Source: Deltaproteobacteria bacterium (lineage in GTDB: Bacteria; Bdellovibrionota_B; Oligoflexia; Oligoflexales; CAIYRB01). From it: 64,000 bases of DNA. The notes beneath the pieces were generated by a model that saw nothing but the letters and a program-made list of their open reading frames with translations, did no database searches and was not told the origin of the DNA. A program made the translations under genes and the position numbers. Below are positions 42,001 through 50,425 of this stretch, piece after piece (the first letter of the stretch is position 1; every line of letters starts with the position of its first letter). The DNA lies in assembly GCA_016874735.1 (NCBI GenBank), contig VGTI01000018.1:1-64000 (forward strand), written 5' to 3'.

Positions 42001-45000
42001 TTCGTTGACACCAAGCCACCCGCGACACGCCCCAAAACGACACCGTTGTCGTTGAAGCTCGAGGCACCGGTACCACCGTTGACCACACCGAGCACACCAC
42101 TTGATATGACGGAGGCTGGAAGTGGCGGAATATCACCAACCACCAAAGTCGATCCGTTCGCGACACGCCCTTTGGCATCAACGGTTACTTTTTGGTACAC
42201 ACCGGGCGCGACGCCCGTGTTAGTCAGCTGCGGACTAGGATAGTTGCCGACGAGATCGCCACCTGCGGTGCCTGTAGGTGATGCACCGCTGACCCAGCGC
42301 CACGCTCCAGCGCCATCGGTAGTCAGCAGTTGTCCATCAGTCCCGTCACTTGCAGGGAGTGTGAAGGTCACGGAACCAGCAAGTGTGTCGGGAGCTTTCA
42401 GCGAGACGGCGTTAGTCCCAACCTTGTCGGTAAAGGTCAGGCGGCTCGCCGTATGGGTATCACCTTTCACCGTCAATTCGTTCGCTACAGTGATGCGACC
42501 CGTCGTATCAATCACGGTGGACCCAGTGATCAAACCAGAGCCGGTCATCGTGCCGCCTTGAATCATTGGCTGCGCGAGCGTCTTATTCGTTAATGTGTCG
42601 ACGGTCTTTAGACCAACCAGCGTGTCGGTCGTCGTTGGCAGGGCCAAAGTGCCCACGTTGGTGATGGTGCTGATCGTCGGATTGATGATGGTTTTGTTGG
42701 TCAACGTTTCCGATGCCGCGCGTGTGACGACCACACCATCAGTAGGGAATGTTGCTGTAGAAACTACACCCGTACCACCAAGTCTAGTTGGCAGCAGTCC
42801 TGTGACCGCGTCAGACTGGGACAGGTCTAAAGCTCCAAATTCTGGCGATCCCCCAGCTGCTGGAATGCGCAAGGTTTGGTAAGCAGTGCCAGGGGCTGTC
42901 GCATTGATACCACTCGTGCCATTACCGATCAGGACGCCGCCGGCCGTCAAACTTGCAACGCCGGTACCACCGCGTTCGACGCCAAGCGTCCCCTGGCCTA
43001 AAATCGACGTCGGTAGGCTGGGGATATCCGATACGCTCAGAGTCGTACCGTAGCTGACGCGCCCTTTGGCATCGACAGTCATTTTCTGATAAGTGCCAGG
43101 TGTGACGCCGGTCATGGTCAATTCGGGGTTCGGGTACATAGCCGTCAAATCACCCGACGCTGGTCCCGTCGGCGATGCACCAGAGCGCCAGCTCAAATTT
43201 CCAGCTCCATCGGTAAAGAGAAGCTGCCCGCTTGTGCCCACGCTATTGGGCAGCGTCAGGTTGACAGGCGACGCCAAATTATTTGGTGCTTTGAGCGATA
43301 CGTAGTTCGATGTGCCTTTGTCATTGAGGAAGATGCGATTAGCGCTAGTGCCATCTCCCTGCACTGTGATGCCGCCAGCGACCGTGGTCGCACCGCTACG
43401 AATCGTTCCCGTGATATCAATCACCGAGCTGCCAGTGATCAGGGAAGCGCCTGTGACTGTGCCTGATGTCATAGTCGTAGCGGTAAGATTTTTGTTAGCC
43501 AGTGTCTCGACAGCATCACGCGTTACCACCACACCTGCAGCAGGGAACACCGCTGTCGAGTTGACACCCGTACCACCGACACTCGTTGGCAATACGCCAC
43601 TGGTAATCTTGCTAGCTGAGAGCTCGGGGATATCCGCAGGTACCAATGTCGTACCGTAGATCACGCGCCCTTGCTGATCTGTCGTCATTTTCGTGTATTC
43701 ACCAGGCATACCGAGATTGGGGAGACTCACCATCGCGTTACCACCGATGGTGCTCACGACGACGCCGTTGCCGGCGGTGACGCTAGAGATCTTGTTGTTG
43801 AACGTGATCCAGTCGAGCACCGACAGATAACCAGACGAGACGGACGATGCCTGGCCCATCGAAATGTTGCCGGTCGTGTTGTTGTAGGTCACTGGAGCTG
43901 TCGCGGAGATCATTTTGCGCGCTGCTTGCTGCGCGCGGGCTTCGGTGAAGTAGAGGTTGGTAGTCTCAGTGACATCTGCCGTCGTCAAGGCGACGTCGCC
44001 AGTCTTACCAGCAACAGACGACACTGGCACCGTCGGGAAGTTGACCCAACCAAGCTTGCCCGAACCGTCGGTCTGCAGCACTTGACCGGTAAGTCCATCA
44101 CCAGATGGCAGCGTCCAAATTTTATTCGCCGCGATTTCATCTGGGGCTTTGAAGCCAACGTAGTTACTGCCCGTCAAGTTACCGAATCTGAGTTCACCAG
44201 TGGCACCAGCACCGGTGTCATACGGTTTCAAGAACACACCAGCCTGTTTCGATGTTTCCAGACTGCCGGGAGTAATGACTGAGTCTGCCGTGATGGCATC
44301 TTGTTTCGCGTTAAATTTGAGCCAATCTGAGGTCGTCAGGTAACCGTTACTGACACTGCTCGCCTGCGTCATGCTGAGCACTGGCGTCGTTCCCGCCATC
44401 GTCACTGCCAACGGTGCTTGCGCTGTCACGGTGGTGCTCGCTGGTATCCACTGGCTACCGTCGTAGCTGAGTACTTGTCCCACTTCAGGAGCGGTGGCAC
44501 TAACGTTGGTTCCCTGGAGGGCTCCCGCGCTTGCTGAAGGTGTTTTCCAAACAATTTTTCCCGAGCTGTCCTTCGTCATAAACTGGTTCGGTCCTGGCGC
44601 AGCATCGGGACCCACCGTTAGTTCCCCGTCAGAGCTAAACTTAATTGTTTTATCATCAACGGGGACGCGTGCAGCGTAAGGAACAGTGACAACTTGTTGC
44701 AGTGGATACGGTGACCCACCGTGCGTGAGATCTGTCACTTGGAACCACACGCGCTGCCCGACATCTGGAAACACGCGATGATAATCTTCTGGGCTGAGCG
44801 TCACGCGTACTTGAAAGATGCCGTCTTGTAGGACGATTTTTTCAAAGCCATCGCGCACCGTAATAATTGGTGCACTCGCGTCGCCATCATGGAAGAACGA
44901 GATATCAAGTGCAACTGGTCCTTCGACAGGACGTCCACTCGGATCAGTTAACCGACCACTGACGACGAAATCGTAACTCGTATCGGCGGACGCGATACTC

Positions 45001-45155
45001 ACGTGAAACGACGCAGCAAGTGCCACCATCGCAGATAAACTATTTTTACTCAATTGAGGCGACGACAGAATAAGTGCACGCAAAATTTGCGCAAAGCGAT
45101 ACCGGTGCGCTGCTGCGCGCACTGACTTGGTCGCTTTGTTCAATTCTCGCATCAT
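1..45155 (-). CDS. Giant secreted repeat protein (GNVGIGTT / VDAKGR type), C-terminus beyond left edge
   Basis: One frame without a stop runs from ATG 45155 to the left edge: at least 15,051 residues, very roughly 1.4 MDa. The frame at both ends and at every repeat motif is the same (codon low positions divisible by 3), so there is no net frameshift. Residues 1-57 look like a signal peptide with a long basic N-region, a hydrophobic core and an ASA cleavage site. Residues about 60-165 match the N-terminal domain typical of tail-fibre-like surface proteins ([11 protein letters not shown] ... DGIFQVRV ... VPYAARV). A transition follows, then about 40 units of about 266 residues with motifs GDLxGNYPNP, [11 protein letters not shown], SVGGTG, LTNKT and NYVSLKAP, and finally about forty GNVGIGTT modules. 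I saw no Cys in the first 500 residues. Family knowledge suggests an extracellular beta-rich fibre or adhesin, often ending in an S74 endosialidase-chaperone domain; that end is not visible. A second ATG at 45152 is possible. Function is inferred only. Confidence 0.93.
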   Translation of the reverse strand, partial: MMRELNKATKSVRAAAHRYRFAQILRALILSSPQLSKNSLSAMVALAASFHVSIASADTSYDFVVSGRLTDPSGRPVEGPVALDISFFHDGDASAPIITVRDGFEKIVLQDGIFQVRVTLSPEDYHRVFPDVGQRVWFQVTDLTHGGSPYPLQQVVTVPYAARVPVDDKTIKFSSDGELTVGPDAAPGPNQFMTKDSSGKIVWKTPSASAGALQGTNVSATAPEVGQVLSYDGSQWIPASTTVTAQAPLAVTMAGTTPVLSMTQASSVSNGYLTTSDWLKFNAKQDAITADSVITPGSLETSKQAGVFLKPYDTGAGATGELRFGNLTGSNYVGFKAPDEIAANKIWTLPSGDGLTGQVLQTDGSGKLGWVNFPTVPVSSVAGKTGDVALTTADVTETTNLYFTEARAQQAARKMISATAPVTYNNTTGNISMGQASSVSSGYLSVLDWITFNNKISSVTAGNGVVVSTIGGNAMVSLPNLGMPGEYTKMTTDQQGRVIYGTTLVPADIPELSASKITSGVLPTSVGGTGVNSTAVFPAAGVVVTRDAVETLANKNLTATTMTSGTVTGASLITGSSVIDITGTIRSGATTVAGGITVQGDGTSANRIFLNDKGTSNYVSLKAPNNLASPVNLTLPNSVGTSGQLLFTDGAGNLSWRSGASPTGPASGDLTAMYPNPELTMTGVTPGTYQKMTVDAKGRVSYGTTLSVSDIPSLPTSILGQGTLGVERGGTGVASLTAGGVLIGNGTSGINATAPGTAYQTLRIPAAGGSPEFGALDLSQSDAVTGLLPTRLGGTGVVSTATFPTDGVVVTRAASETLTNKTIINPTISTITNVGTLALPTTTDTLVGLKTVDTLTNKTLAQPMIQGGTMTGSGLITGSTVIDTTGRITVANELTVKGDTHTASRLTFTDKVGTNAVSLKAPDTLAGSVTFTLPASDGTDGQLLTTDGAGAWRWVSGASPTGTAGGDLVGNYPSPQLTNTGVAPGVYQKVTVDAKGRVANGSTLVVGDIPPLPASVISSGVLGVVNGGTGASSFNDNGVVLGRVAGGLVSTNAGAPYQTLSVPAGGGAPTFGAIDLSQGAAVTGVLSTSRGGIGVSSTAQFPTSGVVVTEAATAVLSNKTLVEPTISTIANTGTLTLPTTTDTLVGRDTVDTLTNKTLMKPVISTINNTGTLTLPTTTDTLVGRSTTDTLTNKTLINPIINGAIVSGGSIINGTTTINTAGNVNAGATTVTGNVTIRGNGTSANSLVMNDRGTENAVVLKAPDNLSGTTVLTLPGGAGTAGQLLRTDGAGNLSWISGAAPTGDAGGDLAGVYPNPSLAATGVDPGTYFKVAVDAKGRVLSGGTIGLGDLPPIPASAITSGVIGVGRGGTGTTSFANNGVVLGNDTGNLFSTGAGAANQILRIPADGGVPSFGAIDLGETAAVTGILPRALGGTGINTTAIFPTDGVIVTEAANQTLTNKTLQEPVISTISNNGTIVLPQGNDQLVGRATADTLTNKTLIEPVVSTLVNGGTLTLPTTSDTLVGRETVETLSNKTLSAPIMINGTITGSSVIVGASSINTVGTITAGPTFINGNIAVQGNNTTANKLMLNDRGQTYSVSIKAPDAMFESITYTMPGTLGTDGQLLQTDASGNLSWVSGAIPRGNVGGDLTGVFPNPVLKSTGVSAGSYAKVTVDTKGRVTAGTTLTVADIPKLPASQIGSGTLPVFNGGTGASSFATNGVMLGNGGGNLFSTAAGTSNQILRVPSGGGAPSFGALDLASDGALTGQLPTALGGTGVNSTAIFPTSGTVVTRTAAETLTNKTLSMPTISAINNGGLVILPTTNDTLVGRETVDTLLNKTLSSPVITTGTITGSSVIAGSTSIDTTGTLRTGAATVSGDVKILGNNNLASKLVLTDKGTSNYIALKAPDTLSGTYVWTLPAQDGSPGELLQTDGLGNLSWVSGQNMYGAAGGDLTGAYPNAQLAPTGVAAGTYAKVIVDTKGRVVGKSQLVASDIPSLPASAIGSGVIDVTRGGTGTTGFAARGLVVGTTGGGLATVAPGSSYQTLVMPSDGSAPRFGAVDLSQGAATTGILPTTAGGTGVNSVATFPTSGVVVTEDGVTTLSNKTLIAPSISSIANGGGLLFLPTATDTLVGRGTSDTLTNKTLSNAVIAGGSIIGSAVIGGSTVIDTLGTITAGATTIDGNITIRGNTTSANKLVLNDKGSINAIALKAPDSLSGSFVLTLPASAGGAGQMLTADGNGALNWTSGAEVLGAAGGDLVGSYPSPTLSATGVTPGVYTKVTVDAKGRVFTGGQLAAGDIPLLPASAIGSGRLPVSFGGTGASSFSSNGVIVGNQDGNLFSTAAGGAYQSLTVPAGGGAPVFGAVNLAQPAATTGILPTTSGGTGVSSTATFPQSGVVVTEAGLANLSNKTLSAPLINTATIAGASLITGATEIDTAGRIKAQSATLSGNVTVQGDGTYANRLVLNDRGTSYAVSIKAPDDLTRSTTFTLPRTDGAIGQLLTTDGAGNLTWVSGSAPAGAATGDLQGSYPRPELTFTGVAAGTYQKVAVDAKGRVLAGSTLVVSDIPQLPASQISSGVLGVGVGGTGATSFANNGVVLGNDGGNLFSTAPGVAFQSLVVPSTGGAPTFGAINLSQTAATTGVLPTSRGGIGISSVATFPSAGVVVTQDASETLTNKTLASPLITTGTLAGNSVITGATVISTTGSVSATTINANGNITVKGNAATSNKMVFTDRDSVNAVSLKAPDVLAGSTTFTLPAGDGSLGQFLGTNGSGQLTWMSSAPPSGTAGGDLVGNYPNPTLASTGVTAGQYSKVTVDAKGRVVSGTSLVVADIPSLPASIISDGTLSVTNGGTGASTFTSNGVMLGNANGALQVTAAGSRYQSLTVPADGSAPVFSAVDLAQPEAVTGILPKRLGGTGIESTAVFPGSGVIVTADGTETLRNKTLESPAINDATIAGSTTISGNTVIDTAQSIAGSRITSRGNIVIEGAGATANRLVLNDRGTTFGYEIKAPDEMTSTLTLTLPNAAGTTGQLLSTSGNGALTWVSGAAPIGSAGGDLTGNYPNPTLIATGVTPGTYFKVGVDAKGRVTSGDTIAVNDIPNLSMSKITSGILDVGKGGTGATSFAPGGVMIGNGDGNLLSTAAGRPYQSLIVPHDGTTPTFGAINLAQPAAVTGLLPTSLGGTGITSTATYPQSGLVITDSNVATLSNKNLTSPVISAGTLTGAGLIGGATVIDTTGTIKSAAATIDGDVTIRGDLTNAKRLVLTDKGTENYVAFKAPDTLSGSVTWTLPATDGDNGQLLTTNGQGQLNWVSGATPKGTAGGDLGGQYPNPVLTATGVSAGSYTKMYVDTKGRVLAGGSLEVADIPELPASVITSGVIGVGRGGTGATSFTNNGVILGNNSGNLLSTGAGSPFQSLVVPSGGGAPTFGAINLAQMAAVTGILPRGLGGTGIESTAVFPSSGVVVTEAGRATLTDKTLIGPMVSAGTISGASLVTGATVIDTSGPISGGAIRAAGNVTIVGNGADANKLVLQDKDSINAVELKAPDTLSGTVTFTLPATVGGSDQLLKSDGQGRLGWVSGATPTGGASGDLTGNYPAPQLTTTGVAPGNYQTVTVDAKGRVTAGAALTVADIPSLPASIIGSGTLDVSQGGTGATRFTSNGIILGNESGNLFSTAPGSDYQTVVVPAGGGAPTFGALNLSQPAAVTGILPTTLGGTGTASQAVFPTTGTIVTRDARETLSNKTLAGALVSTSTIAGNSVIGGATVINTTGTLASGSATIDGNVTVKGNAVTSNSVVFNNRLNTNAVSIKAPDDLATSLTLTLPNSSGTPGQILTSDGTGILQWVSGVTPTGVASGDLSGQYPSPVLVNTGVTAGEYTKVTVDAKGRVTTATSLVPADIPRLPSSIIASGVFDVSNGGTGASSFTNNGVIIGNGGANLLSTGAGSAYQVLTVPSDGGTPRFGPLNLAQSGAVSGLLPTSAGGTGVASTAVFPQLGTVATLEGFETFTNKTLTAPTIAGGTITGGSLITGATNIDTTGRVRASAIDIAGDISVEGNGTLSNRLVLNDKGTSKGIGLKAPDSLANSYDLTLPAARGGAGQLLTTDAAGVLSWVSGAAPTGAAGGDLVGEYPNPVLAPTGVAAGSYFRVTVDAKGRVTSGGSISVADLPSLPASIIGSGVLPVGRGGTGATTFTGKGVVIGNDAGGLQSTGVGAPFQTLIVPSDGSAPTFGPLNLGQAAAVTGVLPTAAGGTGVASTAQFPSSGVIVTEAGTQTLTSKTLDNPTILMGTLDGAMITGSTYIDISGTASMATTTVAGNVIIRGNNTTANKLVLNDKGAAKSVSLKAPDVLANNVVFTLPGADGVGGQLLQTNGTGTLSWVSGAVPKGPAGGDLVGEFPNPVLTTTGVTAGTYQKLAVDDKGRVYYGTTLAVADIPSLPTSILNAGQLGVERGGTGAGSFTTNGVILGNATGNLLSTGAGTAYQSLIVPAGGGAPGFAAVDLSQSAAVTGILPRASGGTGISSAATFPTSGVIVTRTAVETLTGKTLSAPVITSGTLSGSTLITGAAQINTTANIAAASATLAGNVTIQGNTATANRLILNDRGTVNSISFKSPDLLASSTTFTLPSGDGTPGQVLQTNGGSILSWVSGVRPLGNAGGDLAGTYPNPTLTLTGVAAGSYAKVRVDTKGRVIAGTTLLPSDMPPLATTMIKSGILGVTNGGTGAANFAANGVILGNNDGNLLSTAAGTAYQTLVVPSNGGSPYFGALNLGRSSAVTGILPTSRGGIGVTSTATFPASGVVVTEDAEQTLSSKTLAASTISASTITDASLIGGDTVIATTGSVTAGAGSFNGDLSVVGDGTNSKRLVLYDAGSINALALKAPDTLTGSVTWTLPGNDGSTGQVLQTNGFGALSWVTGVRPSGAASGDLTGFYPAPTLSATGVVPGSYAKVVVDAKGRITTGASLVAGDIPSISATKITSGVLPVGVGGTGATSFTTNGVVVGNVSGNLGTTAAGLEYQSLTVPTGGGTPVFGAINLSQNNAVTGVLPTSRGGTGRDSTAVFPASGTVVTAEGAATLANKTITSPVVTGGTITNAVITGGSPINITGSISGGATTVSGDLTVRGNGATGNNLTLTDRDSTKGLSFRAPDTLANSYSYVLPGTDGSNGQVLATNGTGILSWVSSARPSGLAGGDLAGSYPNPILSLTGVTAGTYGKLAVDDRGRVYAGMSLTASDIPTLPASVIGNGTLPVTVGGTGATSFTNNGVIIGNSGGNLLSTAAGGDYQVLTVPSGGGAPRFGALNLSQSSAVTGVLGTGVGGTGVVSTAQFPTSGVVVTEDGVATLTRKTLSASVVTASTITGASRITDATVIDTTGSVSAGAGTFAGPLTVRGDGVAANQLVFNDSGSSKYIAFKAPNAIGTSVTFTLPNGDGASGAVLSTSGAGILSWVNGVTPVGAATGDLSGNYPAPTLTETGITAGTYARVAIDAKGRAYAGMSLSAADIPSLPGSAIGSGTVAVSVGGTGATSFAAKGVILGNDGGALYSTAAGGAYQTLVVPGNGAAPQFGALDLSQSAAVTGVLPTGRGGTGVDSTATFPTSGVVITDVGVQSMSAKTIAGSVFTGGTVTGASLIGGATVIDIDGTISGGATTVRGDLTIQGDDTNANKVVFKDKSNGGWLAIKAPDTMNATGTLTLPSTAGAAGQVLSNSGGGVLDWVSSVAPSGPATGDLSGNYPNPSLATTGVAAGTYAKLAVDAKGRAYLGTTLTMSDIPPLPATAIASGTIPVTVGGTGAASFTTNGVILGNNTGSLVATGAGSANQVLTVPSVGGAPTFGPLNLSAGAAVTGVLPTTVGGTGVNSTATFPATGVVVTEAGAGTLSNKTLSAPVINSGTIAANSVISGATVIDTTGTISGGPTTISGDLTVRGGVTAANKLVLNDRGSSNYVAIKAPDDVTGTVTLTLPGTVGGAGQVLSNTGGGVLSWVSGVAPIGEASGDLTGSYPNPVLTTTGVGAGVYTKVTVDTKGRVTAATSLASSDIPNISANIINGGVLGVGYGGTGSTSFANNGVIIGNAGGNLLSTAAGSEYQTLVVPAGGGTPTFGAINLSQGAAVTGVLPVGLGGTGVASSAVYPATGTVATREATETLANKTLTGSTLTTGLINGSSTIGGATVIDTTGTINAGATAISGDVTIRGNSSVARSLVLNDSGNANSVAIKAPNTLSGSLTLTLPGSTGGSGQLLATTGGGNLVWVSGAEPTGAAGGDLTGSYPQPELTATGVAAGTYAKVGVDLKGRITVGTTLLVADIPVLPGSKIGSGTVGVGVGGTGATAFTARGVILGNNADSLYATAAGTAYQTLVVPSDGGSPTFGALNLGETAAVTGILPTSRGGIGISSVATFPSSGVVITDVGTQTLSNKTLQGPAITSGTMSGNSLIAGATTINTTGNMTAGAATLAGDVTIVGTGSAARRLVLTDGGSANYVAIKAPDSVASPVTITMPGVAGSSGQLLSTTGSGVLTWVSGAAPTGTASGDLTGTYPNPTLTTTGVAAGTYQKVMVDTKGRVTDGTTLVAADIPNLTASKITSGVFGVPFGGTGQSTFTTNGVILGNAASGLQATSPGQAYQTLVVPSNGGAPAFGAVDLAQDAAVTNILPKTKGGTGITSTAIFPSDGVIVTRAAVETLTGKTLTSPVISAATIDGASLIVGSTVINTTGTISSGATTVAGTITVQGTGSAGNKIILNDKGTTNYVSLRAPNTVVGAVDLVLPTTDGNAGELLSTDGSGVLSWVAGASPTGAAGGDLDGLYPNPSLRVTGVAAGTYQKVTVDTKGRVLNGGTLVASDIPPLSTAAITTGVFGVPFGGTGASSFTSNGVIIGNATGNLYSTGAGSAYQSLVVPSNGGTPGFGAIDLSQAAAVTNLLPKSNGGTGIVSVATFPASGVIVTEAASETLTNKTISGGVVTASTITGSSVIEGGTSINTTGTIQAGATRVVGNLTVQGDGTYANQLVLNDKGSVNYVGVKAPDTVATSYTFTLPTGPGTSGQLLSAAGSGALTWVTGASPVGAASGDLTGNYPNPTLTTTGVVAGTYTKIRVDNKGRAFFGTTLVPGDIPTLPASIIGSGVFGITNGGTGATNFTSNGVILGNGAGNLLSTAAGAPYQSLVVGSGGGLPSFGAVNLSQAAAVTGLLPRSLGGTGTPSAAIFPTSGVITTDVGPQTLTNKTLTAPIITSGTIEGTSVIGGSTVISTQGTASMATTTVNGDLTVVGNTSTANRLVLNDKGSTYAVTLKAPNTLTGSVNLTLPNSSGTAGQLLTTTGAGVLSWVTGAAPIGAAGGDLTGNYPSPTLTTTGIALGTYVKVSVDTKGRVTGAMSLAVADIPELSTAILTSGTLSVSRGGTGTDTFTVNGVVIGNGSSGLATTAVGTSYQSLVVPAGGGQPGFGAIDLSQAAAITNILPKTAGGTGISSTAQFPSSGVIVTEAGVATLTGKTLTTPAINGGTLNGVEIVGASNIRTGGAITAAAATVQGTVTVQGNGTVPSRLVLNDRGSLNSVALTAPSDVTGQVLFTLPGSAGTSGQLLTTDGNGVLSWVTGGGATGPASGDLAGTFPSPTLTTTGVAVGTYAKVMVDVKGRVYGATTLVPTDVPYLDAAKINTGSFPVTRGGTGVTSFTANGVVVGNGAGSLMTTAAGAPYQSLIAPSDGTAPRFGAIDLAQANAVTNILPKAKGGTGIDSTATFPTSGVVVVRDASETLTNKTLTTPTINGGTLSDVRIDGNVTFATSQTITTGGANVNGAVTILGDGTNANSLVFNNRSNTQAITLKAPDLLGTSMTITLPSAAGTAGQILTTNGGGTLTWISGIEPTGNASGDLTGNYPNPILTTTGVTAGTYAKVRVDAKGRVSMGTTLSVSDIPSLPASMIDSGTLAVARGGTGASTFTSNGVMLGNGSGTLQVTTAGGAYQVLTVPSGGGAPVFGALNLAQSEAITGILGKSNGGTGITTTATFPASGVIVTQTATETLSNKTLSRTVVASGTINGTSLITGDTTIASTGTLSIGTATIAGGVTIQGNATTANTLTFNDKGTTNFVKVKAPDTVGSSYTITLPEADGTAGQLLSTNGAGSLGWASGAAPIGPADGDLTGNYPNPVLKNSGVNAGTYAKVVVDAKGRVTASTTLDAADIPSLTTTSINSGVFGVDRGGTGVNNLTNNGVVIGGGYGSLSATTAGTSNQVLRVPAGGGTPSFGAINISNADAVTGILPASAGGTGTSSTATYPTSGVIVTEAGVSNLTNKTLSAPVITSGSIVGASLIGGATVIATSGAATVGSVTANGDVTVRGSGAAANKLVLNNQDNSAAVSIKVPDGLASSMTLTLPSGTGTNGQILSTNGTGGLTWVSGAAPTGPATGDLDGVYPSPTLASSGVVAGTYAKLVVDAKGRAIYGTNLVAADIPNIAASKITSGELGVANGGTGVATFTPNSLLVGNGSSALQSTGPGTNGQVLRVTADGAMPTFGAVDLSNASAVSGILPASLGGTGTSSNAVYPTTGVIVTQAATETLSNKTLNATILASGTVSGNSLITGATVIDTTGTIRSGAQTVVGDLGIRGSGSAANRIMFNDKGSLNFIGFKAPDTVASSVTFTLPGGDGSNGQLLTTNGTGSLSWTSPASAMGAAGGDLSGNYPNPVLAPTGISAGDYAKVTVDTKGRVTAGTSLVAADIPGIPASKIDSGTLGVTNGGTGASTFNNNGVVLGSGSGALMATNPGTANQVLVVPPGGGTPRFSAVNLANAAAVSGVLGVSNGGTGVVSTATFPTEGVVVTEAGVANLTNKTITGGVFNGGTVQGNSLIGGATTIATTGAISTSSSITSGGNVTLQGTGGVTSRVVLNSADNSQSVALKAPDSLAGSVVLTLPAALGTNGQLLRTDSLGNLSWVSGASPTGQAGGDLTGIYPNPELAATGIAAGTYAKVAVDTKGRVIGMTTLEQADLPPLSTTMITAGTLGVTNGGTGASNLTAGGVLVGGGTSAVTATAAGAQDQVLVVGASGPTFGQVNLGSAGAVSGVLATANGGIGVASSAVFPTIGTVVTRDAVETLANKTLTTATLSAGTISGASLITGSTVINTTGSVTSGAQTVNGNLTVTGDGTNARSIVLQDKANSNFIALKVPDTLNASGTLTLPSGSGASGQLLGTDGAGNLAWVSGAAAAGNASGDLTGTYPNPQLTTTGVTPGSYSKVTVDAKGRVTAATTLVEADVPPVDASKIASGTLPVVRGGTGFTSFTANSVVVGTSGGTLGMAGPGGSNQVLVVPDGGGAPTFGAVNLTNAAAVTGILPTSRGGIGVASVATFPTTGVVVTEDAPQTLAGKTLDTPVIDDATIGGNSLLMGASTIDISGSIKTTSTITTSNAMVIQGSGVASNKLQFNDKGTSNFVSLRAPDTLGSNVDLVLPASAGTSGQVLTVNASGSLGWASSVPPSGAASGDLTGNYPSPTLVGTGVLVGEYTKVSVDAKGRVTLGSNLTAADIPNLAASVITSGTLPVSVGGTGVTTLTTNGVMLGNGTGTVKTTAVGTAYQVLSVPADGSAPIFGALNLASPAAVVGILPGTMGGTGTSSTAVYPTAGTIVTESGAATLTNKQLTSPLITTATINGASVIGGTTTIDTTGTVRSGAQYVSGNLTVIGDGTAARSLVLNDSGSTNAVNVKSPNTLGASYTLTLPASSGSSGQLLQTDGSGNLSWVAGGIPSGSAGGDLTGSYPSPTLANILASGGAFTKVTVDTKGRVTAGTTLTAGDIPPLAGSVIQSGVVDVTVGGTGATTFTDKGVLIGAGTGAVTATAAGSVDQLLTVGPTGPVFGAVKLGSAGAVTGILASSNGGTGISSSAVYPASGTIVTLDATETLNNKTLQGALVNASTIDGASLITGPTVIATSGAIDTTATLATTGDVTIRGTGSARNNLVLNSANNNNFVALRAADNPTQSITLTLPGSYGSAGQVLATNGTGTLTWTSGATPGGAAGGDLTGNYPNPVLAATSVVAGTYTKLAVDEKGRAIFGTSLAVSDIPTLPTTSITGVFGMDNGGLGVSSVPSNAVLIGNGAGTINSAAGSPGQVLVVPTLGGSPTFGAVNLSSAAAVTGTLPTSLGGTGVASTATYPTSGTVVTREATETLNTKTLTASVLSSGTVSGASLITGSTVINTTGAIRSSASVTAQGNLIVEGSGTAANKLMLNDKGATNYVALRAPDTLAGSLDLVLPADAGASGQVLTVNGAGSLGWSAGTMPVGAAGGDLAGSYPNPELAPSGVPFGEYTKVTVDIKGRVTSATSLVVADVPALPASKITTGELSVANGGTGGSSFSAGAVILGGGGSAALTQTAPGTLNQVLRVGSSGPEFGQIDLGASASVTGTLATQRGGTGVSGTATFPTTGTVVTREAAETLTTKTITASVISGSTVEGASLIGGSTVISTAGSITTTSTMTATGDVTINGNGASTNKLVLKGADNLNYVGIKAPDAPSQSMVLTLPASVGTSGQFLITNGSGTLAWTSGITPTGVAGGDLAGNYPNPSLATVLGAGGIFTKVTVDTKGRVVAATTLVGSDIPQISADIVTSGTLAVAQGGTGVASLTNDGVVIGSGASGLRATAVGSANQVLTIPAAGGTPSFSALNLGASGAVTGILPSSLGGTGTASNAVYPVTGTIVTEAGTATLTNKTLSQVLVTASTVSGASLIGGNSVIDTTGSINTQSTVTTGGDVTIRGSGVSANKLVFNTDANSGSVSLRAPSLTSPSDITFTLPTMYGGNGQLLTTDSVGNLSWVTGATPTGAAGGGDLTGNYPNPTLTTTGVNNGTFTKVAVDTKGRVYMASTLVPGDIPPLSASAITSGALDVSVGGTGVSNLAAGGVVIGGGTGPVTTATGNNGQVLTVSGGAPVFSALSLGTSGAVTGQLPTAFGGTGVNSTATFPTSGVVVTRDAAEALSNKTITASVMNSGTIGGSTIVATTGTIASGSINANGNITTTGTVNSGNDIVVNNNSKITLTDGNINTLSLKAPALLGTSVTYVLPVNDGTSNQVLTTNGSGSLAWMPSQLTGAASGDLTGNYPGPTLTATGVGGGTYTKVAVDAKGRAYMGTTLDVADIPPLPASAIASGTLDVTRGGTGLGSLPTSGQLLIGNGTGYTLGTLTQGSTNSVVVTNASGTITLDTAQDLKTSASPTFALLNAGTTMVGTGDNSASAAGGTLRSSNVATGTLDKKGGTVTIAAGVGTGTGGSGDISFQTASPLLSGSTQATLATRVTITNAGNVGVGSTQPSASLELAGTSSYPTIEAAGMMLQGVANNNTLISDNLYWNGSAFRYGADGYGNTIQFSSGDISFKTASQNTSGTGAAASPQAAMTIKNAGNVGIGISSPVSKLSVGGGVSVGSAYGTDNAPADGMIIAGNVGIGSNSPGYKLDVNGVVRATSFIATAASNFNNQGINSLLYLGIGTASPTADLSFGGNGPRVLQVDRNTSGAGGASLSINAGGAASGVSNQNGGTLALASGYSTGTGSSAITFSTATSGASGSTDGTPDVKMIILGDGNVGIGTTGPGSKLQVNGGAAVGYAAATTAPVNGLAVSGNVGIGTTGAGSKLQVNGATALGYATATTGPANGLAVSGNVGIGTTDAGSKLQINGGAAVGYATATTAPTDGVAVSGNVAIGTTTAGSKLQINGGAAVGYSASTVAPTNGLAVSGNVGIATTVAGSALQVNGGAAVGYATSTAAPSNGLAVSGNIGLGTTTATYKLDVATSGAGLQVVERMQNTVAAANNSGAQTVYAANRTGTGLTNVAGVGGIITDITDASYKGALVLSTANNAPPAERMRIMNDGNVGIGVTNPGALIDMNGAIIARGVTAPAVSPAGQGEIYFDSTGNRMMLSENGSAYSRILTASSTTTNLVANAPLSISGNTMTLNTVPVGQGGTGLTTITPNGITYGNGTSNVGVTAAGTQYQVLQAGAGGTPTFGAVNLASTSAVNGLLAVTNGGTGAGTFTTNGVMLGNGTNTLNSTVAGTSAQVLRVPNAGGAPSFGAIDLSQTANAVTGTLPVVSGGTGLTTGTSGGMPYFNSTSTMLSSGLLTQRGIVLGGGAGGAPTSTAAMTNGQVLVGSTGAAPVPATLGQGTYQGVTYTLGAGTLSLDTAQDIRTTASPTFNSINATNLITPTVIAGTNEATASATGGTVRAANITGTDKKGKDLTVTAGNGTGTGGSGTILFQTAPTTATSSTANTMASVMAITPTGNVGIGTTTPASLLDVATANNVSGIRQTANGVIVSTWADSARGGFIGTLSNHDFGLYTNSGGAQLTVKTNGNVGIGTTIPALPLHVSTSTAGDMIRFENTLAGGNAVVQLFTNGGANSYFGQINGTWNGVTGSPLVFQSTGPLVYSSPLNTPRMMINTSGNVGINTTAPGSLFDVSGAKSGTPSLTGAYIGLAGPTFTDSATAASGTAANMAFNAIAAPTLASTNTTVTTTNGYSLYLAGSPKKGTNDTITNSVALGIGSTALGGGTNSYSLFVDAQTGATNNYAAVFKTGNVGIGTSTPGQLLSIGTGANQLQVDANGDLVKVRGVTYTWPVAAGAANTVLTNNGSGSLSWTSQWVTSGSNLIYQGGSVGIGTNSPYSLLANTGTAVSDAVSIGANANGLTWAVNGANYAATIANNDATATNRNGMLLKTAATDAGSYLLKMESGGTNRFTFTSAGKFGIGTTNPSTALEVNGDITLSKETARTIKVADSTTASTAGAALTIQGAAATGAATGGAVTIAAGASDTGTSGAVLVRGGEGGSSTHGGSATVRGGDATGATLANGGSLTLRGGAGVAGGTTGAIVMQQSGGNVGIGTNNPLYKLDVAGSVRLGSTSGATTVEIGDIDTAEWRLGTGGYGLSFSNDFDNNGTYDTRVYMAKDGNVGIGTTAPTTKLHVTGAPATLRLEHNTLSGRYLDVAYDASTSSPYVDFTTGGVSSRYLDFRYGGSSKMVLNGDGNVGIGTTSPTSLLQVSEATAETTAVTGASFNISNTSSTASINKTGVNIQSTGTWNGAGAINTGLNVNVSGGTTNYAATFTGGNVGVGTTVPGSTLQVNSTTGAQAASLNLAVGTGGVSSAGDGAAISFLHSTSERGARIYEKAVSTNTGSLVFATGNATAGYDDRLTILNSGNVGIGNTNPTNMLAVGSSSQFQVSSTGNLSRVNNVPYVWPSAQGSSNQLLMNDGSGNLSWTTYLSSKWTSVNTNDIYYNTGNVGIGTNNPTAKLHVQGTGGVSASTAKITDGTTELRFSAGDKVGTATAGWTTLDPNGSGNTGLAVWDGFHVQGTTTLSGNVGIGTTSPGSKLQVNGNAAIGYSAATAGPANGLAVSGNVGIGTTNPSYNLQLGTEGSSNASMFLDGAFGDVTYTKHSRIYMNDANFGIGAGGMSATAGDDDLYIYAFNGADRDIRFMHASSGLTNPSTWTTDMIIKQGGNIGIGTTNPTSNLHVSGTGSVSLLLEADTDNVTETDVPTLRFSQDGAVVQGRVGLDSSNQLNLVNEYTSNLILGTSNLTRLMIDSAGNVGIGSTAPAGKLDVNGSICLGGSANCISAWPWTTSGSNVNLFQSGNVGIGSATPSQKLDVNGNIALAANADIFMGGVTAAVPGTNSTGQRIQLSGTSGTVGASDYSLGVEPSNMWFNSDGGYKWYTDSLAKMVLDSNGNLGIGTTTPARALEVVTTTGNAGIITGISDATGAGTFGIITAFKRKGATAAAVGDEAGYTFDQKNAAGTRTEYAFIGGGIENATTSAEAGYLAFDTTSAAAVRNERMRITAAGNVGIGTTAPAERLDLGTSGNIRMMAATGGITYLDFTEACCTSERLGIAADLGGSNKMYFTANSSGATPSSSNAKMTIDGASGNVGIGTTNPGYKLDLIGTSNLAGQSWAAYGNTGAAGYSWMNAAFTTNSIEIVNNNATVTTSAPTLGFHRYGSGGPQFRLDPTGTNVLYLESAGASSARKPSAYGGGTNSYFTRFHVDGQLSTVGNVGIGTTTPGQLLSIGTGSAQFQVDANGDLAKVRGVTYTWPVAAGGVNTVLTNNGSGGLSWSNQWVSSGSNLIYQGGSVGIGTNSPYSLLANTGTAVSDAASIGANANGVTWAVNGANYAATIANNDATAANRNGMLLKTAATDAGSYLLKMESGGTNRFTFTSAGKFGIGTTNPSTALEVNGDITLSKESARTIKVADSTTASTAGAALTIQGAGATGAATGGAVTIAGGTSSTGTSGAVTVRGGEGGSSTHGGSVTVRGGNATGATLANGGSLTLNGGAGVVGGTTGAVVMQQSGGNVGIGTNNPLYKLDVAGSVRLGSTSGATTVEIGDIDTAEWRLGTGGYGLSFSNDFDNNGTYDTRVYMAKDGNVGIGTTAPARLFSVGSTSQFQVDSTGDIKAIKGQTYTWPASNAGTNAVLTNNAGTLTWSTGWTNSSNTLSYSSGNVGIGVTSTPSLLANTSTAVSDAASSPVNAIGGLTWATNGAGYSLGISNTDATATNRNGLLVKTAATDAGSYLMKLESGGTNRFAFTAAGNLGINTGSPGEKLHIASVKDSKTSPYSVGLAVQDTTSMAAGVGGGIEFMGNYTGTTPTEAATIHAFKTNATAGDYGFDLAFNTRVNGGSNTEKMRITTGGNVGIGTTAPTTQLDLMTSGTTDTRYRLRNGSVGGDLAVNANTFFVGSYTAHPLDLLTNNTGRVRIDTNGNVGVGTTAPTELLSLFVPSGGYKGIEFQEASSSYGAKIKYDEVSDTLRLSGNENGTEKLGIAIARSTGNVGIGSTSAAAKLSITTDGTNDPTNYGQALQITRAPTAGQQAAFIRNGNRVVSLGYLPNSNTFGFGGGTATDTSFSPSYLSMDTAGSIGIGTNAPGNSLHVYGNTNGEVGAKVNNANTGASAYTIFRVANDTVANMNLFLNSSTRSADGGTNTGTLRNDAGALQLQSSGAKGITIAATSGNVGIGSTVPSGSLDVSGSMYTGTGTLNLRNQDATAEGGELALLPGGTRSTTWRIDNYDNNLRFFNGGSVAATILPGGNVGIGTGSPGDKLEVNGNIAFPYGSGIRVSPNTNWVGGTNNLIRTYWGTTDAVDYYTPGSVRSTPVMTMLATGNVG
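2201..3315 (-). repeat. Copy A of a 1.1 kb internal duplication
   Basis: This segment matches 6584-7698 at a constant offset of 4383 bp (1461 codons) with no insertions or deletions that I can find. The first 180 bases differ at only about four positions. Both ends fall at a GNVGIGTT motif. Confidence 0.88.
6584..7698 (-). repeat. Copy B of the 1.1 kb internal duplication
   Basis: Near-identical partner of 2201-3315, 1461 codons earlier in the protein. Divergence rises towards the 7.5 kb end. It includes an unusual run of short TVRGG/S- and A/G-rich repeats at 6870-7080. The similarity is far above that between other modules, so the duplication is recent or has been homogenised. Confidence 0.88.
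10071..10640 (-). repeat. Five tandem 114-bp (38-residue) units
   Basis: Motif positions 10071, 10185, 10299, 10413, 10527 and 10641 are each exactly 114 bp apart. One unit reads [19 protein letters not shown] then [20 protein letters not shown] single isolated copy of the same unit sits near 5250-5370. Confidence 0.92.
11900..43720 (-). repeat. About 40 tandem units of about 266 codons in the giant gene
   Basis: The VDAKGR-type motif recurs about 40 times, near 43663, 43060, 42166, 41145, 40126, 39217, 38307, 37506 and so on to 12778 and 11989. From 38.3 kb down to 12 kb the spacing is nearly constant at 792-806 bp. Each unit reads GDLxGNYPNP, KVTVDxKGRVT, ADIPxLPAS, GTLxVxxGGTG, NGVxLGNG, a glycine-rich VPAGGG stretch, a second LPTSVGGTG, FPxSGVVVT, TLTNKT, a threonine/glycine-rich beta-like stretch, NYVSLKAP and LPxxxGxxGQLLxTDGSG. 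Neighbouring units use different synonymous codons for the same motif, so the array is old and kept at the protein level. Boundaries are approximate. Confidence 0.9.
38690..42720 (-). repeat. 37-codon mini-repeats inserted in five consecutive large units
   Basis: The motif [11 protein letters not shown], often followed by [11 protein letters not shown], occurs near 42616, 41722, 41611, 40702, 40591, 39685 and 38771. Where two copies sit in one unit (41.6-41.7 kb and 40.6-40.7 kb) they are exactly 111 bp apart. The insertions explain why these five units measure about 900-1020 bp instead of about 798. They lie near the N-terminal end of the array only. Confidence 0.8.
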
Positions 45156-45164
45156 CTGCCGTCG

Positions 45165-45169
45165 CCCTC
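45165..45169 (-). promoter_or_regulatory. Ribosome binding site of the giant gene
   Basis: Minus-strand GAGGG lies 9 bases before ATG 45155 (12 before ATG 45152). No other ATG or GTG occurs in frame in the roughly 100 bases upstream, so this site fixes the start. Confidence 0.55.
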
Positions 45170-45270
45170 GTTGGCCGCACTGGTAGAGCGAACTCGCACC
45201 TGTGGTATCAGGGGCTTCGGCATTTCGGGGGCTAACCTTAAGCGAATACTTGGGTAGGCAAATTTTTCCT

Positions 45271-45300
45271 ATAAATGTCCCAAAAATTTGGACTTATTTA
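45271..45300. promoter_or_regulatory. Imperfect inverted repeat in the divergent spacer
   Basis: The core GTCC-CAAAAATTTG-GAC at 45277-45293 is nearly self-complementary and is flanked by taaat and ttattta, which also pair imperfectly. It lies about 40 bases upstream of the plus-strand -10 and about 120 bases before the giant gene's start, so it could be an operator for either direction. No regulator is assigned. Confidence 0.35.
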
Positions 45301-45330
45301 GGCCGGTGGTTGGTTCTCGGTGACTGCAGG

Positions 45331-45339
45331 TGCTATAAT
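45331..45339 (+). promoter_or_regulatory. Extended -10 promoter for the 45382 gene
   Basis: TGCTATAAT is a perfect extended -10 (TGnTATAAT). A -35-like TTGGTT at 45310-45315 is weak, as often with extended -10 promoters. Transcription would start near 45346, leaving a short leader of about 36 bases. Confidence 0.6.
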
Positions 45340-45381
45340 ATTGATTAATCCCAACAATTCCCGATCACAGACGAGCGGCCC

Positions 45382-47373
45382 TTGAGGCGAACACCGCCAG
45401 GCGTATCCCACTACCCACGGACCGGGCTCCTGCCCTTGGTTCTCGGTGCCGCTTTTTCTCTTCCGGGCACGGTCCTTGCACAAGGGCGTAAACCGACGTC
45501 TTCACTAGGTACTTCGGGGTCCAGCCCAACCGCCTCTGACGTCCTAACCACGCCTGTGCAAACCGGGTACCTAAAGGTACTGTGGCCAATGCCCCCCTCA
45601 CGGGATCCCGACACCGATCGGACCAACGCCACCATCGCCGCTGAGGCCTGTAAACAATTTGGACACTCATTTTTGCTTGGTTACGGGCTTTGGGGCACCG
45701 GACTTTTTGACGAATTTGGCTGCTTCACATCGATCGGTCAAAAGTTCTTTGGGGGCCGCGAGCCTAAATCGGATCCAGCGTGGACAGTTGAATTCACGCA
45801 AACACAAGATCGTTTAGTTGTGCGCTTGATGCTCGCCACCGATAAGCTCACCAATTCAGCAGCCGCTGCCTTGGTCGCTCCAGCGATCGAAGCTGGCTCC
45901 GTTGCCTTTCCCGCTCCCCCGAACTGGCAGTATCTGATGCGCGATGAGTTTTACTCTAAACTCGTCGCCGCCGCTGTTCTCGATACCGCTCCGGCCGCTA
46001 CGCGCCTACCGTTGCCAGCCACTGCGCTCAGACCTGAAGATGCCAACCAACTTGGCAAGACCGCAGCACCAACGTCGCTCCAGCTCTTTACTTGGGGCGT
46101 TCAACCCGAAACGGGCCTGTGGACCGCGCATGTGGTCGGGGCGGCGCGTATCGAAGGCAGTGACCGCGTGTTTGATTGGGTCGACCGCGGCGGTGTGACG
46201 CGTGAGTCCATCGTTTATGCGCAGCGCCGCCCTGGTCCCGAATACGGAGCTCAAGCACTCCTGATTTCGATACGCCACCGCGGGCAAACGATCATCGACG
46301 GCTCCGACGAACCGCGGCCAGGTCGCTTACCCGGACTGACGCAGACTGCCCCCATGCCTTTAATACAGCCTTTGGCTCAGACAACGACGATGGCCCAGTC
46401 ACCGATGCCACAAACGCCAGCGCCTTCCTCACCGGTCGAGTCCCAAGTGCCTTTGCAACCGATCGCACCACCACCAGTTCCGGTAGAGCAGCCGATTGCC
46501 CCACCACAAGTCGAAGTTGCCCCAATCCAGCCACCAGCTCCGGTGGCGGAGGCAGCCCCGATCGCACCCAGCCCGATTTCTCCATCGCCCATCGAGCCAA
46601 TGGCAGCACCGATGCAAGCACCGGCGCAGATGTCAGCCCCGCAGGACGAGGGACCCATGCATTTTTCGTGGGAAAACAGGCCTCCGCGTGTGGCTACGAG
46701 CGAAAGCTTCGTGTCTCTACGCTACGGTTTTGAAATGATTGATTCGGCAACGGCCCTCTTCTCGCCGGGGTCCGTCGTGAGCTTTACCAGCGAATTCCAT
46801 CGTGGCTGGTTCAACGGCCTCCGCCTCTACACTGACTCTTGGCCCGATCATAAGCGGGATATTGAGGGCGAAGTCTTCAGTATTACATGGTCCCGTTACA
46901 ATGTGGGTTGGGCGTACCTGTACAGATTGACAGGACTGATCGACAGGATTGAGGTCATTCCCAAGGCCGGGCTATGGAGCATCACCTCGCGCCTGCCTAT
47001 AACGATGCCCAACGAAAATATTGTGACGCGTGAATACAAGGCAAGTGGCCTCAAAAACTTCGGTCTCGAGATTAATGGTGTTATCGAAAATGCGAGTTAT
47101 CTAGCTAGGCTCTTCCATTCGCGCGACATGACGCTGCTCAAGGAAAAAACTGCCGACGGTGCGGCAAACGAGCTCACTGCAAACCGCACTGGGCTTGAGC
47201 TCTACATCAAGGGCGGTCCGCTACGCTATATCAGTAACAGCATTCGATGGAATCTACTCGCCTTTGACTACTTCGAAGACCTCACCATCAATGAGACTGG
47301 TGGGACGAAGTCTGATCTTAAATTTGTCTACAGCACTGCCTTCGCTGGTGGAGGGGTGAGTCTGTCATGGTGA
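45382..47373 (+). CDS. Exported protein with proline-rich linker and C-terminal beta (outer-membrane-like) domain
   Basis: 663 residues; no family recognised. An in-frame stop at 45346 leaves only TTG 45382 as start, and the protein then begins with a good signal peptide (hydrophobic LLPLVLGAAFSLPG, cleavage after TVLA, about residue 33). Residues 60-315 form a mixed domain with Cys90 and Cys114. Residues about 320-425 are a Pro/Gln/Ala/Val-rich linker with many APxP and PIxP motifs. Residues 426-663 alternate polar and aromatic/hydrophobic residues and end in GVSLSW; a terminal aromatic residue is typical of the signal that directs beta-barrels to the outer membrane. It is divergent from the giant gene and overlaps the next gene by 7 bases. 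It could be a barrel or surface anchor for the giant protein; that role is inference from position. Confidence 0.8.
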   Translation: MRRTPPGVSHYPRTGLLPLVLGAAFSLPGTVLAQGRKPTSSLGTSGSSPTASDVLTTPVQTGYLKVLWPMPPSRDPDTDRTNATIAAEACKQFGHSFLLGYGLWGTGLFDEFGCFTSIGQKFFGGREPKSDPAWTVEFTQTQDRLVVRLMLATDKLTNSAAAALVAPAIEAGSVAFPAPPNWQYLMRDEFYSKLVAAAVLDTAPAATRLPLPATALRPEDANQLGKTAAPTSLQLFTWGVQPETGLWTAHVVGAARIEGSDRVFDWVDRGGVTRESIVYAQRRPGPEYGAQALLISIRHRGQTIIDGSDEPRPGRLPGLTQTAPMPLIQPLAQTTTMAQSPMPQTPAPSSPVESQVPLQPIAPPPVPVEQPIAPPQVEVAPIQPPAPVAEAAPIAPSPISPSPIEPMAAPMQAPAQMSAPQDEGPMHFSWENRPPRVATSESFVSLRYGFEMIDSATALFSPGSVVSFTSEFHRGWFNGLRLYTDSWPDHKRDIEGEVFSITWSRYNVGWAYLYRLTGLIDRIEVIPKAGLWSITSRLPITMPNENIVTREYKASGLKNFGLEINGVIENASYLARLFHSRDMTLLKEKTADGAANELTANRTGLELYIKGGPLRYISNSIRWNLLAFDYFEDLTINETGGTKSDLKFVYSTAFAGGGVSLSW

Positions 47374-48242
47374 AGCAACCAAGCTTGCTACGTCAGCTAC
47401 TATACTGCGCGCCCTTCTTGATGGCGACACACGCGCCCCTAGCCGCAGCAGAGGACTATGGCCAACAGCAGACGAGTGGCGGCAGTGAATCTGCTACCCC
47501 CGATCCACTAAACTGGTTGGCGCGCATGAATTTCCCAGCCTCCAGTCCACTGGTACGACGCGTTATTACATTGAAAGCCCTACCCTCCGACCGTGGCGAG
47601 CTACAGGTATCGCCCGTTGATCGGACGATGCTACAGAGTCTCCATTTTCTGGACGTTGCCAGCCTTGAAGACATTAGCTGGACCGACGTGATCAACAGGC
47701 GACACGCCTGGGCAGGGCGCGGGGTGACGCGCCGCCTAAAGGCCCTACTACAAGCTACGGGATCTCAGGCTATTTTGATCATCCCCCCACCCGGCAGCAG
47801 TGAGGCGATGGCATTGATTCGCCCAGACACTAACGGCCAACTGGACACGGTCGCACAGAAGTTGGAACGCCTACCTAAAGCAGAAGACGCGAAAGACGTG
47901 GCTGTAGCTCTCCGAGAAATGCTCGGCTACGATGCCATTGTGCTTTCCCACGAGGGTCCCTACGTCCTTTTGCAAACACCAGATCTCAATGCTGGGGCCA
48001 AGCTGCTTCACGGCGTAGCCATAGGCAACTCAGCGACCAGAGCATCGGTAAACAGAGAGACCGGCGTACCTACTGCGTTCCTGCGGCTTAGCCGCTCCCT
48101 CGGTCACTACTCCGTGTGGCGCATCGTCTCGGCGACCACTCCCAGCCTGATCCCAGCTGGCACTAAGGTGCTACTGGAGTCACGAGCTAGGCCTGAACGT
48201 TCCCCACGCCAGCCTTCGCCACCAGTGGTCGCGCCCCAGTGA
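47367..48242 (+). CDS. Exported protein of unknown function
   Basis: 291 residues. ATG 47367 overlaps the preceding stop (ATGGTGA), and GGAGG lies about 13 bases upstream inside that gene, so translation is probably coupled. The N-terminus has the form of a signal peptide (LLRQLLYCAPFLMATHAPLAAA, cleavage near residue 28). The mature part contains LQATGSQAILIIPPPGS at about residue 130 and a hydrophilic proline/arginine-rich C-terminal tail. No catalytic motif or known domain is recognised. Coupling to the beta-domain protein suggests that the two act together, perhaps as a periplasmic partner. It converges on the 48262 gene with only 19 bases between the ends. Confidence 0.78.
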   Translation: MVKQPSLLRQLLYCAPFLMATHAPLAAAEDYGQQQTSGGSESATPDPLNWLARMNFPASSPLVRRVITLKALPSDRGELQVSPVDRTMLQSLHFLDVASLEDISWTDVINRRHAWAGRGVTRRLKALLQATGSQAILIIPPPGSSEAMALIRPDTNGQLDTVAQKLERLPKAEDAKDVAVALREMLGYDAIVLSHEGPYVLLQTPDLNAGAKLLHGVAIGNSATRASVNRETGVPTAFLRLSRSLGHYSVWRIVSATTPSLIPAGTKVLLESRARPERSPRQPSPPVVAPQ

Positions 48243-48261
48243 GCTGGTGTGAGTCATTTGC

Positions 48262-49497
48262 TTAGTGAGCGAGCATCGCCGACGTCGACATGAGCTGCAC
48301 CGGACGATTGAACAGTCCCGTGGCATGCTGCAGATATGCCGCTATTTCGGGCTCAGCCAGCAAGGTTCCGGGGAGCACGGGATAACGGCCATCGCCAGGT
48401 CGCGCATCGTAGACGTAAATTGGCTCGTTTCCGATAGCATTGGTCTGCGCTAGCTTCTTCTGAAACTCAGGTTCGAACCGTGGTGACATGATAAAGGCCG
48501 AGGCTGCACCACGATAGATCAGCGAGGCTTTTAGGCCCGAGGCAATTTTTGCCCAAGTTTCAGTAGCAAGAGGTGCGCCCCAAATCGTCGCCACAACCTC
48601 TCCTCGACGCACGAAACAGTAACCCTCCTGAGAGCGATCGACCGTGCCACCTGGTACGGCGGTCATTCCCTGGGCTGCCCGAATCAGCGGCAGGAACACA
48701 TCGAGATCTTCGCCACTTTGCAGATGAATGGAGATCGTGTCATTGCCCTCACGCGATGGCGGCAAAGCAAGCCACGACCCCGACGCAGGATTGGACTCCC
48801 ACCCCCCTGGTGCCAGGTGCAAGGTCAGCGGCGAACGTGTTTTGAGATCGGTCAACGATCCTAAACTTAAATGCAGCGAGCCATTGCCTACCTTGCCTGG
48901 ACTGCGACGGGTGCGGGGTTGAGCACTGGTAATTGTCAGATTCAAAAGATCACCGATCCGTCGATGCTCATTGGTATCGCCTAAAATATCTTTGATTAGT
49001 ATGTAAGGCGTTGGATTGCCAGCATCACTCAGGACGGGGACACCGTGGATCTCATCATCGCCCTCGACAGTCACGCGAACGAATGGCAGATCGTCTCCCC
49101 CATCGCGCTTTACCTTACCCCGTGTCCGCGTCGTAACACCGGTGCCAAAGCTAGCCGGGATGCTCAAAGATACTTCGCTGAGTTTACGCTCCGTCCAAAG
49201 CACAGTACCACCAGGGGCTGCCGCGCGTGGTGCAGGCATATCCATGGGTGGCGGTAGCGGCGCCGGCTCGTCTTCTAGGGGCTTACCAAAATCGGCATCT
49301 GCGGTAGCGACGCCTTTCGGCTCCTTAGGTGCCTTAACTAAAGGTTTCGCCGCCAGGGTACGCCTGACGGTCGTTGGCGCGACGGCATTCGGTTTGTCCT
49401 CGCCCGCTACGAAGGCCGTATAAAATAGACCGTTGAGCAGGAGCACTAAGGCAACCGTTACTGGCGTTGAAGATGGATCGAATCTACGGGCTGTCAT
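48262..49497 (-). CDS. Membrane-anchored periplasmic protein of unknown function
   Basis: 411 residues from ATG 49497, preferred over GTG 49503 because GGAGG lies 9 bases before the ATG but only 3 before the GTG. Residues about 11-31 form one hydrophobic segment (VTVALVLLLNGLFYTAFVAG), either a signal anchor or an uncleaved signal. A Pro/Ala/Lys-rich linker spans about residues 35-95 and a predicted soluble, beta-rich domain follows. YCFVRRGEVVATIWG and PIYVYDARPGDGRYPVLPG are recognisable local motifs but match no family I know. It converges with the exported pair on its left and is divergent from maiA. The linker-plus-periplasmic-domain layout resembles envelope-spanning adaptor proteins in general; nothing more can be said. 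Confidence 0.8.
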   Translation of the reverse strand: MTARRFDPSSTPVTVALVLLLNGLFYTAFVAGEDKPNAVAPTTVRRTLAAKPLVKAPKEPKGVATADADFGKPLEDEPAPLPPPMDMPAPRAAAPGGTVLWTERKLSEVSLSIPASFGTGVTTRTRGKVKRDGGDDLPFVRVTVEGDDEIHGVPVLSDAGNPTPYILIKDILGDTNEHRRIGDLLNLTITSAQPRTRRSPGKVGNGSLHLSLGSLTDLKTRSPLTLHLAPGGWESNPASGSWLALPPSREGNDTISIHLQSGEDLDVFLPLIRAAQGMTAVPGGTVDRSQEGYCFVRRGEVVATIWGAPLATETWAKIASGLKASLIYRGAASAFIMSPRFEPEFQKKLAQTNAIGNEPIYVYDARPGDGRYPVLPGTLLAEPEIAAYLQHATGLFNRPVQLMSTSAMLAH

Positions 49498-49506
49498 GAC
49501 CACCGA

Positions 49507-49511
49507 CCTCC
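49507..49511 (-). promoter_or_regulatory. Ribosome binding site deciding start at 49497
   Basis: Minus-strand GGAGG is 9 bases from ATG 49497 and only 3 from GTG 49503, favouring the ATG. Confidence 0.6.
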
Positions 49512-49764
49512 ACCCCGAAGATCGGCCAAAGCTCTAAAATCATGAGGGCAATTAAGACAAACATTGAATTTTATTGAATTACTTTTTTCGAAATTGGCAA
49601 ATTCGCCCTTGGCAACTGACAAGAGTTGGCGTCAGTCCAAGTGACTTCGGGTGCTTGCGCCCGCGCGCGGCTGATGCCAATATCAGGTGGGCCCACAGGA
49701 CTTTGCCAGACGGCTAAACTGCGGCGCTAATTTGGCTTTTTTCGAACGAGTGGGATGATTCCTT

Positions 49765-50394
49765 ATGCAACTGACCCTTTACCACTACTGGCGCTCTTCC
49801 TGTTCCTGGCGTGTGCGCTGGGCCTTAGCACTGAAAAAAATCGCCTATACCCCCGTAGCCATAAACATTCTTAGTGGCGAGCATCAAGAAGTCGTCTATC
49901 GCGCGATTAATCCATCCGGGCAGTTACCGACGTTAGTGATTGACGGCCGTAGCTTCAGCGAGAGCCTAGCCATCATCGACTGGTTGGACGAGACTTACCC
50001 TAGCCCGCCTCTTTATCCGCCGAGCCCTCTGGACAAACTGTACGTGAAACAGTTGGCGCTAAAGATAGTTGCTGGGACGCAGCCCCTGCAGAATCCTAGC
50101 CTGATGAAATATTTTGTCCCGGTTGAGAGTGAGCGACGTAAGCACATGCAGCACTTCATATTTCAGGGACTGTCTGTTTACGAGCGACTCCTCGCCCAAC
50201 GTAAACCTGGGACATGTAGCTTTGGAGATTCCCTAACTGTCGCTGATATATGTTTAGTTCCGCAGGTTTACAATGCCCTTAGATTTGACGTCGACCTCAA
50301 AGACCTGCCACATATCCGGCGGATCTACGAGCACTGCCTCAAAACGGAGGCCTGTGACCAGGCGGCGCCGCATCGCTTTGCCCCTTCTAACTGA
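49765..50394 (+). CDS. maiA: Maleylacetoacetate isomerase / zeta-class glutathione S-transferase
   Basis: 209 residues, normal for the family (about 210-220). The zeta-class active-site motif SSCSWRVR is at residues 11-18. The thioredoxin-fold half continues with NPSGQLPTLVIDG (cis-Pro) and FSESLAIIDWLDE. The alpha-helical half holds FGDSLTVADICLVPQVYNA. Zeta GSTs isomerise maleylacetoacetate to fumarylacetoacetate with glutathione in cytosolic tyrosine/phenylalanine breakdown; here no other gene of that pathway is adjacent. ATG 49765 is preceded by a weak GGGA. The last codons, Asn and TGA, lie inside the left inverted repeat of the neighbouring insertion sequence, so the present C-terminus may differ by a few residues from the ancestral one; the enzyme itself looks complete. 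Confidence 0.92.
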   Translation: MQLTLYHYWRSSCSWRVRWALALKKIAYTPVAINILSGEHQEVVYRAINPSGQLPTLVIDGRSFSESLAIIDWLDETYPSPPLYPPSPLDKLYVKQLALKIVAGTQPLQNPSLMKYFVPVESERRKHMQHFIFQGLSVYERLLAQRKPGTCSFGDSLTVADICLVPQVYNALRFDVDLKDLPHIRRIYEHCLKTEACDQAAPHRFAPSN

Positions 50395-50413
50395 TCCAGT
50401 TAAATGTTGGTGA
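50388..50413 (+). repeat. Left terminal inverted repeat of the insertion sequence
   Basis: TAACTGATCCAGTTA followed by AATGTTGGTGA. Against the reverse complement of the right end it differs only at positions 9, 16 and 17. It contains the maiA stop codon TGA at 50392-50394. Confidence 0.88.
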
Positions 50414-50425
50414 AGAAGGGTCGGA

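Noticed and set aside
43671-44282. Plus-strand 203-codon frame
   Set aside because: Opposite the giant gene's N-terminal transition region; odd His/Arg/Asp-rich composition and no ribosome binding site.
82-44679. Long series of plus-strand open frames rich in V/P/T (for example VVPIPTLP)
   Set aside because: They are exact antisense shadows of GNVGIGTT and related motifs. All of the V/P/T-rich ones lie in the same frame opposite the giant gene, and none that I looked at has a convincing ribosome binding site.
1-45155. Prophage tail-fibre origin for the giant gene
   Set aside because: The N-terminal signal peptide and the absence of any phage structural gene nearby argue for a secreted surface protein, despite tail-fibre-like motifs.
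46006-46658. Minus-strand frames inside the proline-linker gene (Gly/Cys/Trp-rich)
   Set aside because: Reverse shadows of the proline/alanine-rich linker codons; composition typical of antisense, with no start signals.
50388-50413. Hairpin after maiA considered as an intrinsic terminator
   Set aside because: The stem is A+T-rich with no T run, and its 26 bases recur inverted at the other end of the transposase segment, so it is an insertion-sequence end.
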